Source of the DNA: Azorinus chamasolen
Taxonomy: Eukaryota > Mollusca > Bivalvia > Cardiida > Solecurtidae
DNA length: 64,000 nucleotides
Assembly: GCA_963576725.1 (NCBI GenBank)
Contig: OY755241.1
Coordinates: 3,476,062-3,540,061 of the forward strand
Direction: 5' to 3'
The notes below the pieces were generated by a model. That model did not search any database. It had not been told where the DNA came from and worked only from the letters and a program-made list of their open reading frames with translations. Both the position numbers and the translations under genes were made by a program. Positions 12,601 through 20,869 of the stretch are shown piece by piece (the first letter of the stretch is position 1; each line of letters opens with the position of its first letter).

Positions 12601-15600
12601 CAATCCATTCTACATTTAAAATGCCTCCTCAACTTTTGCATTTTCTTCACCGCATGTCCTTTTGTTTATGCAGATTTCTACTCATACCAATATCTCATCA
12701 ATCAACAACTATAGTCATCTGAATCCAGCACAGCACAAACATATTTCAAATATGCTATACTCACTAACTCAGCTGATCGCGAAAATCTTCCTCCTGTTCC
12801 AACACATTTTATGCAGCAGTTCGTACTGAATCTTTTGTCCATTTCAAACATTTTCACTGAACTTGAATCGAGATTTTTTTCTCGGTGGAAATGTCCATGT
12901 GTATACATACAACACTAATGAAGGGCTTAATATACCAAAACGAAGGCGCATTTCGAATCCCATTGACAGTGAGTGTCGGACGTGTTGGCGACTGTATGTG
13001 GGTCTTCATGTAAATGGTGCGCTTTACATAGACACATGTTGTGTACAATGACGTCATAATGTGACGTGTTTGTAACTATGTATGTCAAAACTGTAACTCA
13101 AAATTTATTTTGACGTGTTTCTGTATGTTTTTGTATCATAAACTATCACAGTTAAATTGAATACCAGAGAGGTCTGAATTAGATCCTGGTTGATATGACA
13201 GTAAGTAAAAAAAAAAGTTGGAAAATTTGGACCTACTTTGTCCTAGTTACCTAGCGAACCTAATAACACCTTTCATTCATCATTTCTATATGTAAGGAGA
13301 ATTTATAACAATCCACGTTACTGCTGAAATATTGGCTGCAAATAACATTTGTGTGTGTTATGTTATAAATAGGATCTTGCATTCGTGTTCATGATTATTG
13401 GATTTATTAAATTCGTCTTTTTAAAACGATAAAAAAACTCTCTAAAGCTCGTTTTTTATCGTTTTAAAAAGACTCATTTAATAAATCCAATAATCAAGAA
13501 CACTCATGTAAGATCCTCTATATATTAGCACATGTATACAGGAGGTTTTGGCCATGGCAGAAAATGTAGAACCACATCTTCATTATATCATAAGCAAACA
13601 CGAGCCGTCTGATCTGGCTCTACTCTGTTTGCAAAGGTATAGAATGGCTCATGTAGAAGCTGTTTTGAAACCATTATGATGAGTAGAGCAATTGTTCCAT
13701 GGGAGCAAAGGCTCTATTTATCATAATGGTTTCGAAACTACACAATTCTAAGTTTTCCTTTTCTCTTGTAAATGCTCCTTTTCGGTAGATTTATTCAAAG
13801 AGGTTGGGTCTAACAATAGCCTATGAGGGAATGGGTTAATGTTCAGGATGTCATTATTTCTTACATCATTATTGATGAGGTAAAGTGTAAATCTGTAGTT
13901 TAGTTAAAATTTCATCGCGGAGAGCTCTAGTTCGGGTTCTACACTATTTTATGCTTTCCATTTATGTGCTCCACTTTTTAATGCCTTGCTCATGTCTGTA
14001 CATACACTGTCTTAGCTTGTCTGTTTTTAGAAGATTTGTTGTTGCAACTCCGGCTTCTATGTTGTCATTGTAGTCATCATCTAGATATGTTGATGATTAC
14101 TTCTTTTATTCATGCAAATCGCATGAAACATCACATACATTTTACTATCACAAGGACTTCATTCGAACAGACGATCATTGGCACCCACATGCAGTGCTCT
14201 TGTTTTATATTTTTAAAATAAAAAAACATTAATTAATATACATAATAGGCAGAACCCTCCATGAATATTCATGAAGTAAGGGCTGACTGCCACTATGATT
14301 TTATTTGTGAGTCGGGCTACTCATGTTTATGTGTTCTTTACAGACTGTTGAGGAAGGAACTGTGTGAAGGAGACTTTCCCAACAACATGAAATTGGTTCA
14401 GGTAATCTTACACATCTCGGCAGGCAGTGTGCAAATTGTAACACATCTCGGCAGGCAGTGTGCAAATTGTAACAGCCTTGGCAAACAGTTTAGATTCAGA
14501 TGAGGTTTTCAAGTACTTGGAAACTTATGTTCTGCTTTTGAAAAAAATGGAAGATGAATATACTTTGAGTAATAAGAAGGACAATTTAGCTAAATAGTTG
14601 AGAAATGAGAGAAAATGGAAGAAAGAGTGAGATGGAGAAAGGTAGATAGGAGAGAGACAGAAGGAGGAGACAGACAGAGAGGGAGGCATGGGAGAGAGGC
14701 ACAGAGAGAGAGAGACAGACAGAGAGAGACAGGGGAGAGAGAAATAGAAAAACAGAGAGTGAGAGGTGCAAAAGTAGCTGAATATTGAGCATAATTATGC
14801 AGTATAGCTAAACTCATTCAAAATCGATTTACTTATTCAGTATTCAGAATCTTTGTCAATTACAGATATGTTGTGCCTTTCAGAATTTCCCTTATCAATC
14901 CATAGACATCCAGGTAGTGGTTAAAAAGGCAGTAGAGATATCCAGGTCAGTATATTGTTTCATAATCACAGTGATTTATATACAGTTCAACTTCGATATC
15001 TCGAACTTCAAGGGATCATACAAATTACTTCTAGATATAAAAAGAGGTTCAAGTTATCCGATATTAAATCTGAACAATTTATTGAGTTCACAGCTTAATG
15101 CAGGTCTAAAGTAATGTAGAAGCTTTCAACATTACTTTAAAGTAAAGTACCTAGTTATAGTCTACTTTCAGTCCAAATGACCGCTCAGCTGACTGTACAT
15201 TTACTCCCTTGGTCATTGAGTCATTGGCCTACAATATTGAGCACTGCTGACATATGGCGCAATCATGCAGCCGCAGTACCGGCGAGTAACCCATTTTAAC
15301 CCCTGGGTGGAGAGGATGTGCGGGTGGGAGACACGGAAAAGCGTCTGCAATTTCCGGTAGGGACCGGGATTTGAACCCCGGACCTCCGGACTGATAGTCA
15401 AGCGTGTTACTTTAGACCTGCATTAACCCTTTCCCTCATACAAATGTGTTTTCACACATTTGCAAACAGAGTCGACCCAGATCAGACGGCTCCTAGAGGA
15501 GCCGTCTGATCAGGGTCTGCTCTGTTTGCTAATAGAATTTGATAGATATGTTTCTTTGCTTTCTAAAATATCTACAATGTTCCACCTTCCACATTTCTTT

Positions 15601-16823
15601 ATAACTATTTTGTTAATGAATATTCAGTAGGTATTGAAAATTGGAATAATTGTATAGAACAGGGAAAGGGTTAAGCTGTTACATGTGTTTCTAGATATGC
15701 GTAATGATACATTTTTAGAACAATTATGTATTGTTAAATTTGGAAGTATCAAACTTTCACTTTAAGGTATCCCGAAGTTCGAGTTATCCGATTTTGAGAT
15801 ATCAAAGTTCAACTGTACATATATTTTTGTATCATTTAGCTGAGTCTGAGTTCGTTCTCAAGTTTTTGATTGGTCAGATTTGAGCCTTTGGCTCAAATCT
15901 GACCAATCAAAAGCTTGAGAACTCAGATCTGACCAATCAAAAGCTTGAGAACGATCTCAGACTCAACTAAAAAGCTTTATAAGCATGGACCCTTGAGTAT
16001 TTGTTACGTGAATTTTTATAATGTAAAACTTCTCAAGGAAATGTTGTTCTTTGGCAAAAACTGTAGAACCAGATCTATAACATATCAAAAGCAAACAGAG
16101 CCGTTTGATCTGGGTCTACTCCATTTGCAAATGCATGAAAAGGCAGTTGGTTAAGTAAAAGAGTTCTAACTCTTGTCAGTGTTAATCCTTTCCCTCATGA
16201 ATATTCATGTCAGAGATAATGACATCATGAATATTAATTGGATGATATTTTAGAACAGTGTGTGAACATAGGACACTTTGACAATGATACATACACACAT
16301 GTTCAGTGCATATAACCAATTGATACACTATAGACCAATTGATACACTATAGACCGATTGATACACTATAGACCGCCAAACAAGTCTTCATTCTCTTGAA
16401 CTTCACTTCACTCGAACTTCTAATGACGTCCTGAGGGTGTTCGAGTTATCGAAGTTCGACTGTAGTTATAATGAAATATGGAAGGTGGAACTTTGTAGCC
16501 ATTTTAGAAAGTAAAGAAGCATATATTTCAATTCCTCTAGCAAACGGAGCAGAGTCTGATCAGACGGCTCCTATAGCAGCCATCTGGTCTTGGTCTACTC
16601 TGTTTGCAAATGCGTGAAAACGTGTTTATATGAAGGAACGGGTTGATTTCATATGAACACAGAAACTGTAGAGTCATATCCGTATTGTTTGTTTCATAAG
16701 CAAATAGAGCAGACCCTTATCAGATGGCCCCTGTAGGAGCTGCCTGACCTGGGTCTGCTATGTTTGCAACAGTGTTAAAGGTTAAAACAAGTTTTAACTT
16801 TATGTGATTTGTTTTTCAGATGA
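2053..16823 (+). CDS. TBC1D13: TBC1D13-like Rab GTPase-activating protein, C-terminal part (8 exons)
   Basis: The coding exons are 2053-2184, 2994-3054, 3984-4082, 7522-7665, 12060-12141, 14344-14401, 14884-14945 and 16820-16823. Joined, they give 642 nt, or 213 residues plus a TGA stop. The product matches the second half of a TBC (Tre2/Bub2/Cdc16) domain. Visible landmarks are the YIQ glutamine-finger motif at residues 42-44, GMNEILGP just after it, the block FCFTNLMSEIRDNFIK, FRWLTLMLSQEF, and RLWDSLFADDKRFDFL. TBC proteins accelerate GTP hydrolysis on Rab GTPases with paired Arg and Gln fingers; the IxxDxxR arginine half must lie in exons left of the window. In vertebrates TBC1D13 acts on Rab35. 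The assignment rests on remembered similarity of these blocks. All junctions keep frame; one intron is GC-AG. The introns are packed with transposons. Confidence 0.88.
2167..2351 (+). repeat. Five 37-bp tandem units duplicating the exon end and splice donor
   Basis: Units start at 2167, 2204, 2241, 2278 and 2315. Unit 1 spans the last 18 exon bases and the true donor (GTGAGT at 2185). Unit 2 keeps a full copy of the exon end followed by GTAAGT at 2222. Units 3 and 4 have lost the GT donor. Unit 5 retains GTAAGA at 2333. The array therefore supplies alternative 5' splice sites +37 and +148 nt downstream, both out of frame. Confidence 0.85.
2497..2735 (+). mobile_element. MITE family A2 copy in intron
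   Basis: It starts TTAACCCTTCCC, carries the GCAAACAGAGTAGACCC core hairpin and ends ATGAGGTAAAGGGTTCA, with the second TTAA mutated. Confidence 0.75.
2753..2950. mobile_element. MITE family D copy (CAGTAAAA...TTTTACTG, TA target)
   Basis: TA direct repeats at 2751-2752 and 2951-2952, termini CAGTAAAATC and GGGTTTTACTG, and a long near-perfect central palindrome (about 2802-2898). Tc1/mariner/pogo-like by TA duplication. Confidence 0.75.
2994..3054 (+). CDS. TBC1D13: TBC1D13-like exon (GMNEILGP...)
   Basis: The acceptor TTGTTTCAG precedes 2994 and the donor GTGAGT starts at 3055 (phase 1). The 20 complete codons begin GMNEILGPIYYTFASD, the segment immediately after the TBC YxQ motif. Confidence 0.88.
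3085..3153 (-). mobile_element. Truncated A1 MITE remnant
   Basis: TTAACCCTTTCCCTGTTCC at the left and AAGAAAGGGTTAA at the right are kept; the central hairpin is deleted (69 bp). Confidence 0.65.
3294..3721. other. A1 fragment followed by unclassified insertion with internal inverted repeat
   Basis: The first 46 bases are a family A1 end. Then comes unfamiliar sequence starting AGTCTAATCACGATAACTTG, with an inverted repeat at 3462-3557 (AGAGCATTTTTATTTCATAC against GTATGAAATAAACATGCTCT). No ORF. Confidence 0.5.
3722..3938 (-). mobile_element. MITE family A1 copy, left end missing
   Basis: It has the A1 body (ACTATAATGAAATATGG), the core hairpin and GAAGGAAAGGGTTAA at 3938, ending just upstream of the exon at 3984. 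Confidence 0.7.
3984..4082 (+). CDS. TBC1D13: TBC1D13-like exon (FCFTNLM...)
   Basis: The acceptor TATGTTTCAG precedes 3984 and the donor GTGGGT starts at 4083 (phase 1 in and out). It encodes the helical block containing EADSFFCFTNLMSEIRDN and LDDSQCGI, strongly conserved in TBC1D13-type proteins. Confidence 0.88.
4141..5407 (+). mobile_element. MITE family A copy split by a Helentron-like insertion
   Basis: Left part 4141-4171 (CTTCCCCTCATACAAAGG) and right part 5194-5407 (core hairpin, then AACAGGGAAAAGGTTAA) are one MITE interrupted by the element at 4172-5193. Confidence 0.7.
4172..5193 (-). mobile_element. Helentron/Helitron-like non-autonomous element H1 with internal satellite
   Basis: On the - strand it starts AACAAGAGTACCGCATAAGG and ends GGGCGTATAAAAA. 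It contains about four diverged units of roughly 165 bp (GGGAAAACTATTTGAGAGAT; ATGAAACTTCACACAAATG) and a GTCCGTCC tract. It resembles bivalve 'pearl'-type elements; this class name is an inference. Confidence 0.6.
5404..5708 (+). mobile_element. Two adjacent A-family MITE copies sharing TTAA
   Basis: A truncated copy at 5404-5517 is followed by a second starting at the same TTAA (5514-5517) and running to GAATATTCATGAAG at about 5708. Both keep parts of the core hairpin. Confidence 0.65.
5727..5769 (+). repeat. TG repeat and G-tract
   Basis: TGTGTG units followed by runs of seven or more G, directly beside a MITE. Confidence 0.85.
5770..6019 (+). mobile_element. MITE family A1 copy, full length
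   Basis: TTAA at 5770-5773 and 6016-6019; 250 bp. The core hairpin GACAGTTCCTAGAGGAACCG and terminal CCCTTTCCCTCA / ACAGGGAAAGGG are intact. Confidence 0.85.
6016..6251 (-). mobile_element. MITE family A2 copy sharing TTAA with its neighbour
   Basis: It begins in the TTAA that ends the previous A1 copy and ends GGAGTAAAGGGTTTAA. One arm of the core hairpin is shortened. Confidence 0.75.
6338..7298 (+). mobile_element. A2 MITE expanded by an internal minisatellite
   Basis: The left part (about 6338-6430) has the A2 start and GCAAACAGAGTAGACCC arm. The right part (7171-7298) has TTGCTTATAATATTCTGCAG, the A2 tail and a TTAA. Between them the right half of the core hairpin is tandemly amplified. 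Confidence 0.75.
6432..7170 (+). repeat. 39-bp minisatellite (about 19 copies)
   Basis: Unit GGCTCCTGTAGAAGCTGCCT + GTTCAGGGTCTGCTCTGTT. It equals the right arm of the A-family core hairpin (GGAGCTGTCTGATCAGGGTCTGCTCTG type). Because 39 is divisible by 3, long open frames result; they are not genes. Confidence 0.9.
7295..7507 (+). mobile_element. MITE family A3 copy (TTAACCCTTATAGTGC ends)
   Basis: TTAA at 7295-7298 and 7504-7507, ends CCCTTATAGTGC and GCATTGTAAGGG, central hairpin GAGAGGGCTCCTAGAGGAGC. A second copy lies at 51826-52054. Confidence 0.75.
7522..7665 (+). CDS. TBC1D13: TBC1D13-like exon (FRWLTLMLSQEF), GC donor
   Basis: The acceptor TTTTTACAG precedes 7522. The exon encodes 47 complete codons including LKPQFYAFRWLTLMLSQEF. 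The donor is GCAAGT at 7666, a GC-AG intron; CCAG|GCAAGT keeps frame into the next exon (Pro-Asp-Val). The upstream intron holds the MITE-derived minisatellite and two MITE-interrupting insertions. Confidence 0.87.
8843..10618. mobile_element. Tc1/mariner-like non-autonomous element, TA target
   Basis: Termini GAGTAACTTCGGGTAAATTC and TATACCCGAAGTTACTC are inverted repeats flanked by TA (8841-8842, 10619-10620). The uninterrupted target AAATACATGCAAATAG is present in sister satellite units, so the insertion is exact. Internal motifs resembling the TIR (GTGTCGAAATTACCCGAA) recur. No transposase frame was found. Confidence 0.8.
9370..10130 (+). repeat. CTA/TACTA microsatellite
   Basis: Long imperfect (CTA)n, purest at about 9540-9620, inside the TA-target element. 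Confidence 0.95.
11753..11969 (-). mobile_element. MITE family B copy
   Basis: TTAA at both ends; palindrome GAAACTACTGTGATAGATAG with partner. Family B ends are CCCATTCCCTCA-like, and its core is a 60-70 bp palindrome GAAACCATTGTGATAAATAG / CTATTTATCACAATGGTTTC. Confidence 0.7.
12060..12141 (+). CDS. TBC1D13: TBC1D13-like exon (RLWDSLFADD)
   Basis: The acceptor GTTTTTCAG precedes 12060 and the donor GTAAGT starts at 12142 (phase 2). It encodes DVLRLWDSLFADDKRFDFL, a hallmark TBC-domain motif. The 4.4-kb intron before it holds a Helentron-like element, itself interrupted by a TA-target element. Confidence 0.88.
12213..13640 (-). mobile_element. A2 MITE split by a 1.2-kb unclassified insertion
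   Basis: A2 parts are at 12213-12287 (TTAACCCTTTTCTCCATG) and about 13521-13640 (GGTTTTGGCCATGGCAG, shortened core). The insertion between has no clear ORF; its right end is the hairpin at 13373-13516. Confidence 0.55.
13373..13516. repeat. Long hairpin GGATCTTGCATTCGTG / CATGTAAGATCC
   Basis: Arms of about 65 bp around 13443 (ATTATTGGATTTATTAAA against TTTAATAAATCCAATAAT; CGTCTTTTTAAAACGATAAA against its complement). The right flank TCTATATAT resembles that of the hairpin at 56291-56435. Confidence 0.75.
13655..13839 (-). mobile_element. MITE family B copy, left end missing
   Basis: The core GAAACCATTATGATGAGTAG with partner arm is present, ending CTATGAGGGAATGGGTTAA. Confidence 0.65.
14344..14401 (+). 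CDS. TBC1D13: TBC1D13-like exon (LLRKELCEGDF)
   Basis: The acceptor CTTTACAG precedes 14344 and the donor GTAATC starts at 14402 (phase 0). The 19 complete codons contain LLRKELCEGDFPNNMKLVQ. About 10-75 nt after the donor, a roughly 33-bp unit containing CACATCTCGGCAGGCAGTG occurs twice in tandem. Confidence 0.85.
14600..14765 (-). repeat. GA-rich simple repeat
   Basis: Imperfect (GA)n/(GACA)n tract in an intron. The - strand reading frames over it are low-complexity artefacts. Confidence 0.85.
14884..14945 (+). CDS. TBC1D13: TBC1D13-like penultimate exon
   Basis: The acceptor GTGCCTTTCAG precedes 14884 and the donor GTCAGT starts at 14946 (phase 2). It encodes NFPYQSIDIQVVVKKAVEIS, the C-terminal helix region after the TBC core. 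Confidence 0.8.
15150..15415 (-). mobile_element. tRNA-derived SINE-like unit
   Basis: The - strand carries a B-box-type GGTTCAAATCC (15367-15377 on +) with matching T-stem CCGGG...CCCGG, preceded by GTAACACGCTTGACTATCAG, which resembles a D-arm/anticodon region. A GC-rich body of about 200 bp follows. No 3' poly(A) or TSD was resolved. Confidence 0.55.
15423..15674 (+). mobile_element. MITE family A1 copy, full length
   Basis: TTAA at 15423-15426 and 15671-15674. The core GACGGCTCCTAGAGGAGCCG palindrome is perfect. Nested in the TA-target element. Confidence 0.85.
15836..15970. repeat. Foldback family I (TTAGCTGAGTCTGAG) with CCAAT-type motifs
   Basis: Inverted arms TTAGCTGAGTCTGAG / CTCAGACTCAACTAA and TTGATTGGTCAGATTTGAGC / GCTCAAATCTGACCAATCAA. 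The right arm is partly duplicated. Sister copies are at 29239-29333 and 47878-47968. Confidence 0.75.
16007..16812. other. Last TBC1D13-like intron remainder: decayed repeats
   Basis: - strand A2 remnant at 16013-16155; A2 end at 16182-16250; an 18-bp tandem (GATACACTATAGACC...) at 16313-16373; a pogo-like right end at 16374-16463; A1 remnant at 16464-16645; and A2 remnant at 16650-16790. Confidence 0.6.
16820..16823 (+). CDS. TBC1D13: TBC1D13-like final exon: stop codon
   Basis: The acceptor GTTTTTCAG precedes 16820. The preceding exon ends in AG; joined to A it makes Arg, followed at once by TGA (16821-16823). The rest of this exon would be 3' UTR. No clear AATAAA was found in the next 300 bases. 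Confidence 0.7.
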
Positions 16824-17365
16824 TCTTGTGTGACATGGATATATATCAAGTAAACAAGCGACTATTTCCTGCCGGACTTGTTTCTCAGTAGCAAAATTGA
16901 CTTGTTACTGTTGAAAAGTGCTCAACAATCATTGTAAGAGCATAATTGAGAAATTGTGCCAAGTTTTATTTAATACTCAGAGCAAAGAATTGTGCAAAGG
17001 GAGGCCACTGGAGTGACAACTGGGAAGGGAGGCAATTTGTGATATTGTGATACTAATGTACTTGAAGTTAATACCATCTCTGCAAGACACAATCAGTTTG
17101 TAACATGTATATTGCCTTTTATCACACAGGCTGCTAACTTTTAATGCTTTACTCTATACATATGCTTTTTAACACCTTTGCAAACTGAGTAGACCCAGAT
17201 CAGGAGCCGTCTGATTAGGGTCTGCTCAGTTTGCTAATAGAATGATACAGACCAGATTCTACAGTTTCTGTCATGGCCAAAAGATGAAGTTAATTGATGG
17301 TACACAAAAAAGTTAATTAATGTTCATATTTCTTTAATGAATATTTATAGAGTAAAGTGGTATTC
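16824..17365 (+). other. Probable 3' UTR of the TBC1D13-like gene, then A2 MITE
   Basis: Unique-looking sequence to about 17140 is probably 3' UTR. An A2 MITE occupies about 17147-17360 (CTGAGTAGACCCAGATCAGG, then GAGTAAAGTGG). Confidence 0.5.
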
Positions 17366-17532
17366 ACAGAGATCCAGACAAGATGCGTAATTTAAAATAC
17401 TTTCAATAATTACTTCTTTATTTCTCCACCAAACCCTATGTTGTGACCAATTTTTAGAATCGGTCACAACATAGGGTTTGGTGGAGAAATGAGGAATTTA
17501 GTATTAGAGTACGCACCATTATCTGTAGCTCT
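17366..17532. mobile_element. MITE family C copy (hAT-like)
   Basis: It runs from GATCCAGACAAGATGCG to TTATCTGTAGCTCTG with a shortened palindrome (CTCCACCAAACCCTATGTTG / its complement). Confidence 0.65.
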
Positions 17533-17676
17533 GGATCATTTCAATATGAAGAAAAGGATTAAAGGGCATTGCTCCTAGCGGAGTCCTCTAATCAGGGTTT
17601 GCATGGGTTTTTTATTCAAAATCCATTAATAGCAAATTTAATAGCAAATTTAAGCCTTACATACTATGAACTTTCT

Positions 17677-17913
17677 TTAACCCTTTCCTTCATATAAACA
17701 CGTTTTCACGCCTTTGCAAACAGAGAAGACCCAGATCAGATGGCTCCTATAGCTGTCTGATCAGGGTCTGCTCTGTTTGTTGGATATAAATATAGATCTG
17801 ATTCTGCCTGAGTCAAAATGGCATTTGTTCATTAGCCATTATAAAAATAGAAATCTAAATAACATTAATGATATCATTATTTCCTAATGAATATGAAACA
17901 GGAAAAGGGTTAA
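17677..17913 (+). mobile_element. MITE family A2-like copy
   Basis: TTAACCCTTTCCTTCATATA to GAAACAGGAAAAGGGTTAA, with core hairpin. Confidence 0.75.
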
Positions 17914-18148
17914 TAACCGTTTCCCTGTTCTCTGTTTATTCCAAATTTCAATACCTACTGGTAATTCATGGACAAAATAGTTATAATGAAATGTGGAAGG
18001 TGGAACATTGTTACTTTAGAAAGTAAAGAAACATCTATCAAATTCCATTAGCAAACAGAGCAGACCCTGATCAGATGGCTTCTATAGGACCCAGGTCTTC
18101 TTTGTTTGCCAATGCATGAAAACACGTTTATATGAAGGAAAGGGTTAA
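17914..18148 (-). mobile_element. MITE family A1 copy
   Basis: It abuts the previous copy; CCGTTTCCCTGTTC at the left and GAAGGAAAGGGTTAA at the right. The core has lost part of one arm. Confidence 0.7.
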
Positions 18149-18305
18149 ACAGTAAAGGGTCATTCCACTTTGACAATTCAGCATTCAAAGTGTACAATCA
18201 CATGTGCTCATGGACCAGTTTCCAAGCCAGTGTGATTATAATTCCATGTATACTCTATAGTCAGATCTTTCCTAAGTGGCTGTTCATGTATTGAACATAC
18301 GAGTC

Positions 18306-18544
18306 TTAACCCTTTACTCCATAAATACGCCTTTCTATGCCTTTGCAAACACATTAGACCCAGATCAGACGGCTCCTATAGGAGCCGTCTGATCAGGGTC
18401 TACTCTGTTTGCTTATGTCATAATATAGATCTGATTCTATAGTTTATACTTTTGCAAAATGTTGTGTTAATATGCCATTTTAAAAATTAATCCGATTAAT
18501 ATTCATGAGTTTCTTACATGAATATTCATGGAGTAAAGGCTTAA
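18306..18544 (+). mobile_element. MITE family A2 copy, full length
   Basis: TTAACCCTTTACTCCATAAA to CATGGAGTAAAGGCTTAA; perfect core GACGGCTCCTATAGGAGCCG. Confidence 0.8.
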
Positions 18545-18549
18545 AGAGC

Positions 18550-18668
18550 AGGTGGTTGCTATAGAAACTTTTTGCATTACTTTTACCCTGCATTAAGCAA
18601 CCACCTGCCTTGACAGACCATTAATTAGACTTCATTTTGATGGCTGCTTAAGGCAGGACCTACTGTTG
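18550..18668. mobile_element. Family E fragment (GCAGGTGGTTGCT hairpin)
   Basis: GCAGGTGGTTGC ... TTAAGCAACCACCTGC arms and the tail AAGGCAGGACCTACTGTTG. Family E is a diverged relative of D with the same GCAGGTGG stem. Confidence 0.55.
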
Positions 18669-18672
18669 TGTA

Positions 18673-18877
18673 CAGTAAAACCTCTCTATAACGGCCACTA
18701 AATTTTGCTAATTAGTTGGTATTTGGAGCAGGTGGCTGCTTAAAGCAAGGTGAAAAGTAAAACAGAACGCTCCTATAGGAGCGTTCTGTTATACTTTCAC
18801 CTTGCTTTAAGCAGCCACCTGCCTTTAACACAAAATACTTGATGTAATTTAGTGGCCGTTATAGAGAGGTTTTACTG
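18673..18877. mobile_element. MITE family D copy, full length
   Basis: TA flanks at 18671-18672 and 18878-18879, ends CAGTAAAACCTCTCTATAAC and GTTATAGAGAGGTTTTACTG, and central palindrome around ACGCTCCTATAGGAGCGT. Confidence 0.85.
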
Positions 18878-19047
18878 TATTTTAACAAATGAGAGTGAAT
18901 GATTGAATGACATTGAAGTTTGTATATGATTTTACTTGTTTTATACCAAGTAGTTGTCATCTTGTAAACTTTATTGACTGTTCCAAAGTTAATTTCTTTG
19001 TCTCGTTTATCCCATCAATACAGTGATAGGCTCTAACAGTTTGGATC

Positions 19048-19236
19048 TTAATCCTTTCCCTGTTTTCTGTTTATTCCAATTTTCAATATCTACTGAATAT
19101 TCGTAGACAAAATGGTAACAATGAAATTTGGAAGGAAGAACTTTATAGCCATTTTGGAAAGTAAAGAAACAGATCTGTCAAATTCCACTAGCAATCAGAG
19201 CAGACCCTGATGCGTTTATATGAAGGAAAGGGTTAG
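19048..19236 (-). mobile_element. MITE family A1 copy, deleted core
   Basis: TTAATCCTTTCCCTGTT to GAAGGAAAGGGTTAG; the core hairpin is deleted after CAGAGCAGACCCTGA. Confidence 0.65.
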
Positions 19237-19746
19237 TGAGACCTAGAGTTACTGAGAGTCTCGTTTCCATTAGACAGGTTACATAGTTATTACAATGCAC
19301 CATATATTGGCATGTAAAAATTGATGTAAAATTAGTCGTCTGCACTGTAGAAACACCCACCACTAGTCATGCAGTAATTGAATGGGACCGTGATCCAGCA
19401 CATTGTAAGCAGTGTTGATTTTGTACAATGGTGGGGATGGGCGTTTTTTATTCATTCTTCTTTATTCTAGCTCGCTCATTATTGAAGCACCAATTCCTGG
19501 GAAGGGATTTCCCCATATATACTTCCATGTACGTAATTTTCATTTTACATTCAGTTTCCATTTTCAGCCAGTTCATTTGGAAATCATTTTTCTTTTGTAA
19601 AGTTGTCTGCAGTCTTCGTCCAATCTTCACGAAACTTTGAAGTAATATCTTTACCAAATCCTACCTTGACCTGTGTTCTGACCACTCCTATGTAACATCC
19701 CAAAGACCAATTTTCACCTGTTACTATAACCCACATATCTACACCT

Positions 19747-19947
19747 TTAACCCATTCCCTCATATTGCCGCATCTGCAAAAGTCACCTGTTGAATCCAGT
19801 GGATCTATAGGAACAAATGCTCTATTTATCACAATGGTTTCAAACTACAAAATTCTAAACAAATCCTTTTCTCTAGTTAATGCTCCTTTTTGGTAGATTT
19901 ATTCAAAGTGGTTGGATCTAAAAATAGCGTATGAGGTAAAGGGTTAA
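19747..19947 (-). mobile_element. MITE family B copy
   Basis: TTAACCCATTCCCTCATATT to GAGGTAAAGGGTTAA; one palindrome arm decayed. A further truncated B copy follows at about 19965-20110. Confidence 0.65.
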
Positions 19948-20191
19948 TGCTTCTGATAATGTCACTTTTATGAAACCATTGTGATAAATAGAGCTCTATA
20001 GGTTTCAGAACTACACAATTCTAAAAGTTTCCTTTTCCTTAGTTAATGCTCCTTTTCAGTAGATTTGTTCAGAGGTTGGGTCTAAAAATAGCCTATGAGG
20101 TAATGACTTATTAGATAATGTCATCTGCTTTATTAGAGTAACACTAAAGGATCACTTTTCTATCGCCCATTCTTCTGTTTATCATGCTGTT

Positions 20192-20368
20192 TTAACCCAT
20201 TCCCTCATAGGCTATATTTAGACCCAACCTCTCTGAATAAATCTACAGAAAAGGAAAACTTTAGAATTGTATAGTTTTAGAACCATTGTGATACATAAAT
20301 GTTTTATCTATCACAATGGTTTCAAGAATTGTTTTTTACAGAGGTGTCAATATGAGGGAATGGGTTAA
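20192..20368 (+). mobile_element. MITE family B copy
   Basis: TTAACCCATTCCCTCATAGG to GAGGGAATGGGTTAA; its right TTAA is shared with the next element. Confidence 0.7.
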
Positions 20369-20865
20369 CCTTTACTCCATGAATATTCATTATAATGAAT
20401 AATTAAACAAGAGCCGTGTGCGGCGCCGATGCTCGTCTAATTTGGTGCTTGTCCAGCTCAAATTAAAAAAAAAATGAAAAAAAAAAAAGACCAAACTCCA
20501 AAATTTTAAATCAAGTGTTATGGTTTTTATGTAGGGTCCCTCTCCTAAATGAGATCTACCTACCTATGAAGTTTCATGTTGATGCCTCTTATACTTTTCG
20601 AGTAATGAGCTACATTAAAGTTTTTGATCACAATAGCTCGACTTTTTTTCGAAACAGACAAACTAAAAATGATATCATGAACTTGAATTAGATTTTAATA
20701 GTAACATATGAACACAGGAAGTTATAGCCATAGCAGAAACTGTATAATCAGACCTATATAATTCCATCAACAAACAGAGCAGACCCTGATCAGACGGCTC
20801 CCGTTGGATCCATCTGATCTGGATCTATTCTACTTGCAAAGGCTATTTAAGGAGTAAAGGGTTAA
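20365..20865 (-). mobile_element. A2 MITE split by Helentron-like H3
   Basis: Left TTAACCTTTACTCCATGAAT (20365-20405), right GAACACAGGAAGTTATAGCC ... GGAGTAAAGGGTTAA (20670-20865). Confidence 0.7.
20406..20669 (+). mobile_element. Helentron-like element H3
   Basis: AACAAGAGCCGTGTGCGGC ... CACAATAGCTCGAC ... CAGACAAACTAAAAA. The start forms a GCCGTGTGCGGC-type hairpin. 264 bp, no ORF. Same termini as H5 and H7. Confidence 0.6.
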
Positions 20866-20869
20866 CTAT

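Larger units (their letters stand above)
14993..15815. mobile_element. TA-target (pogo/Tc1-like) element holding a SINE and an A1 MITE
   Basis: Ends CAGTTCAACTTCGATATCTC and GATATCAAAGTTCAACTG are inverted and flanked by TA (14991-14992, 15816-15817). Nested inside are a SINE-like unit (15150-15415) and an A1 MITE (15423-15674). Related right ends occur at about 16374-16463 and 33645-33762. Confidence 0.7.

Noticed and set aside
14586..14817. Ser/Leu-rich - strand open frames
   Set aside because: Translation of a GA-rich simple repeat.
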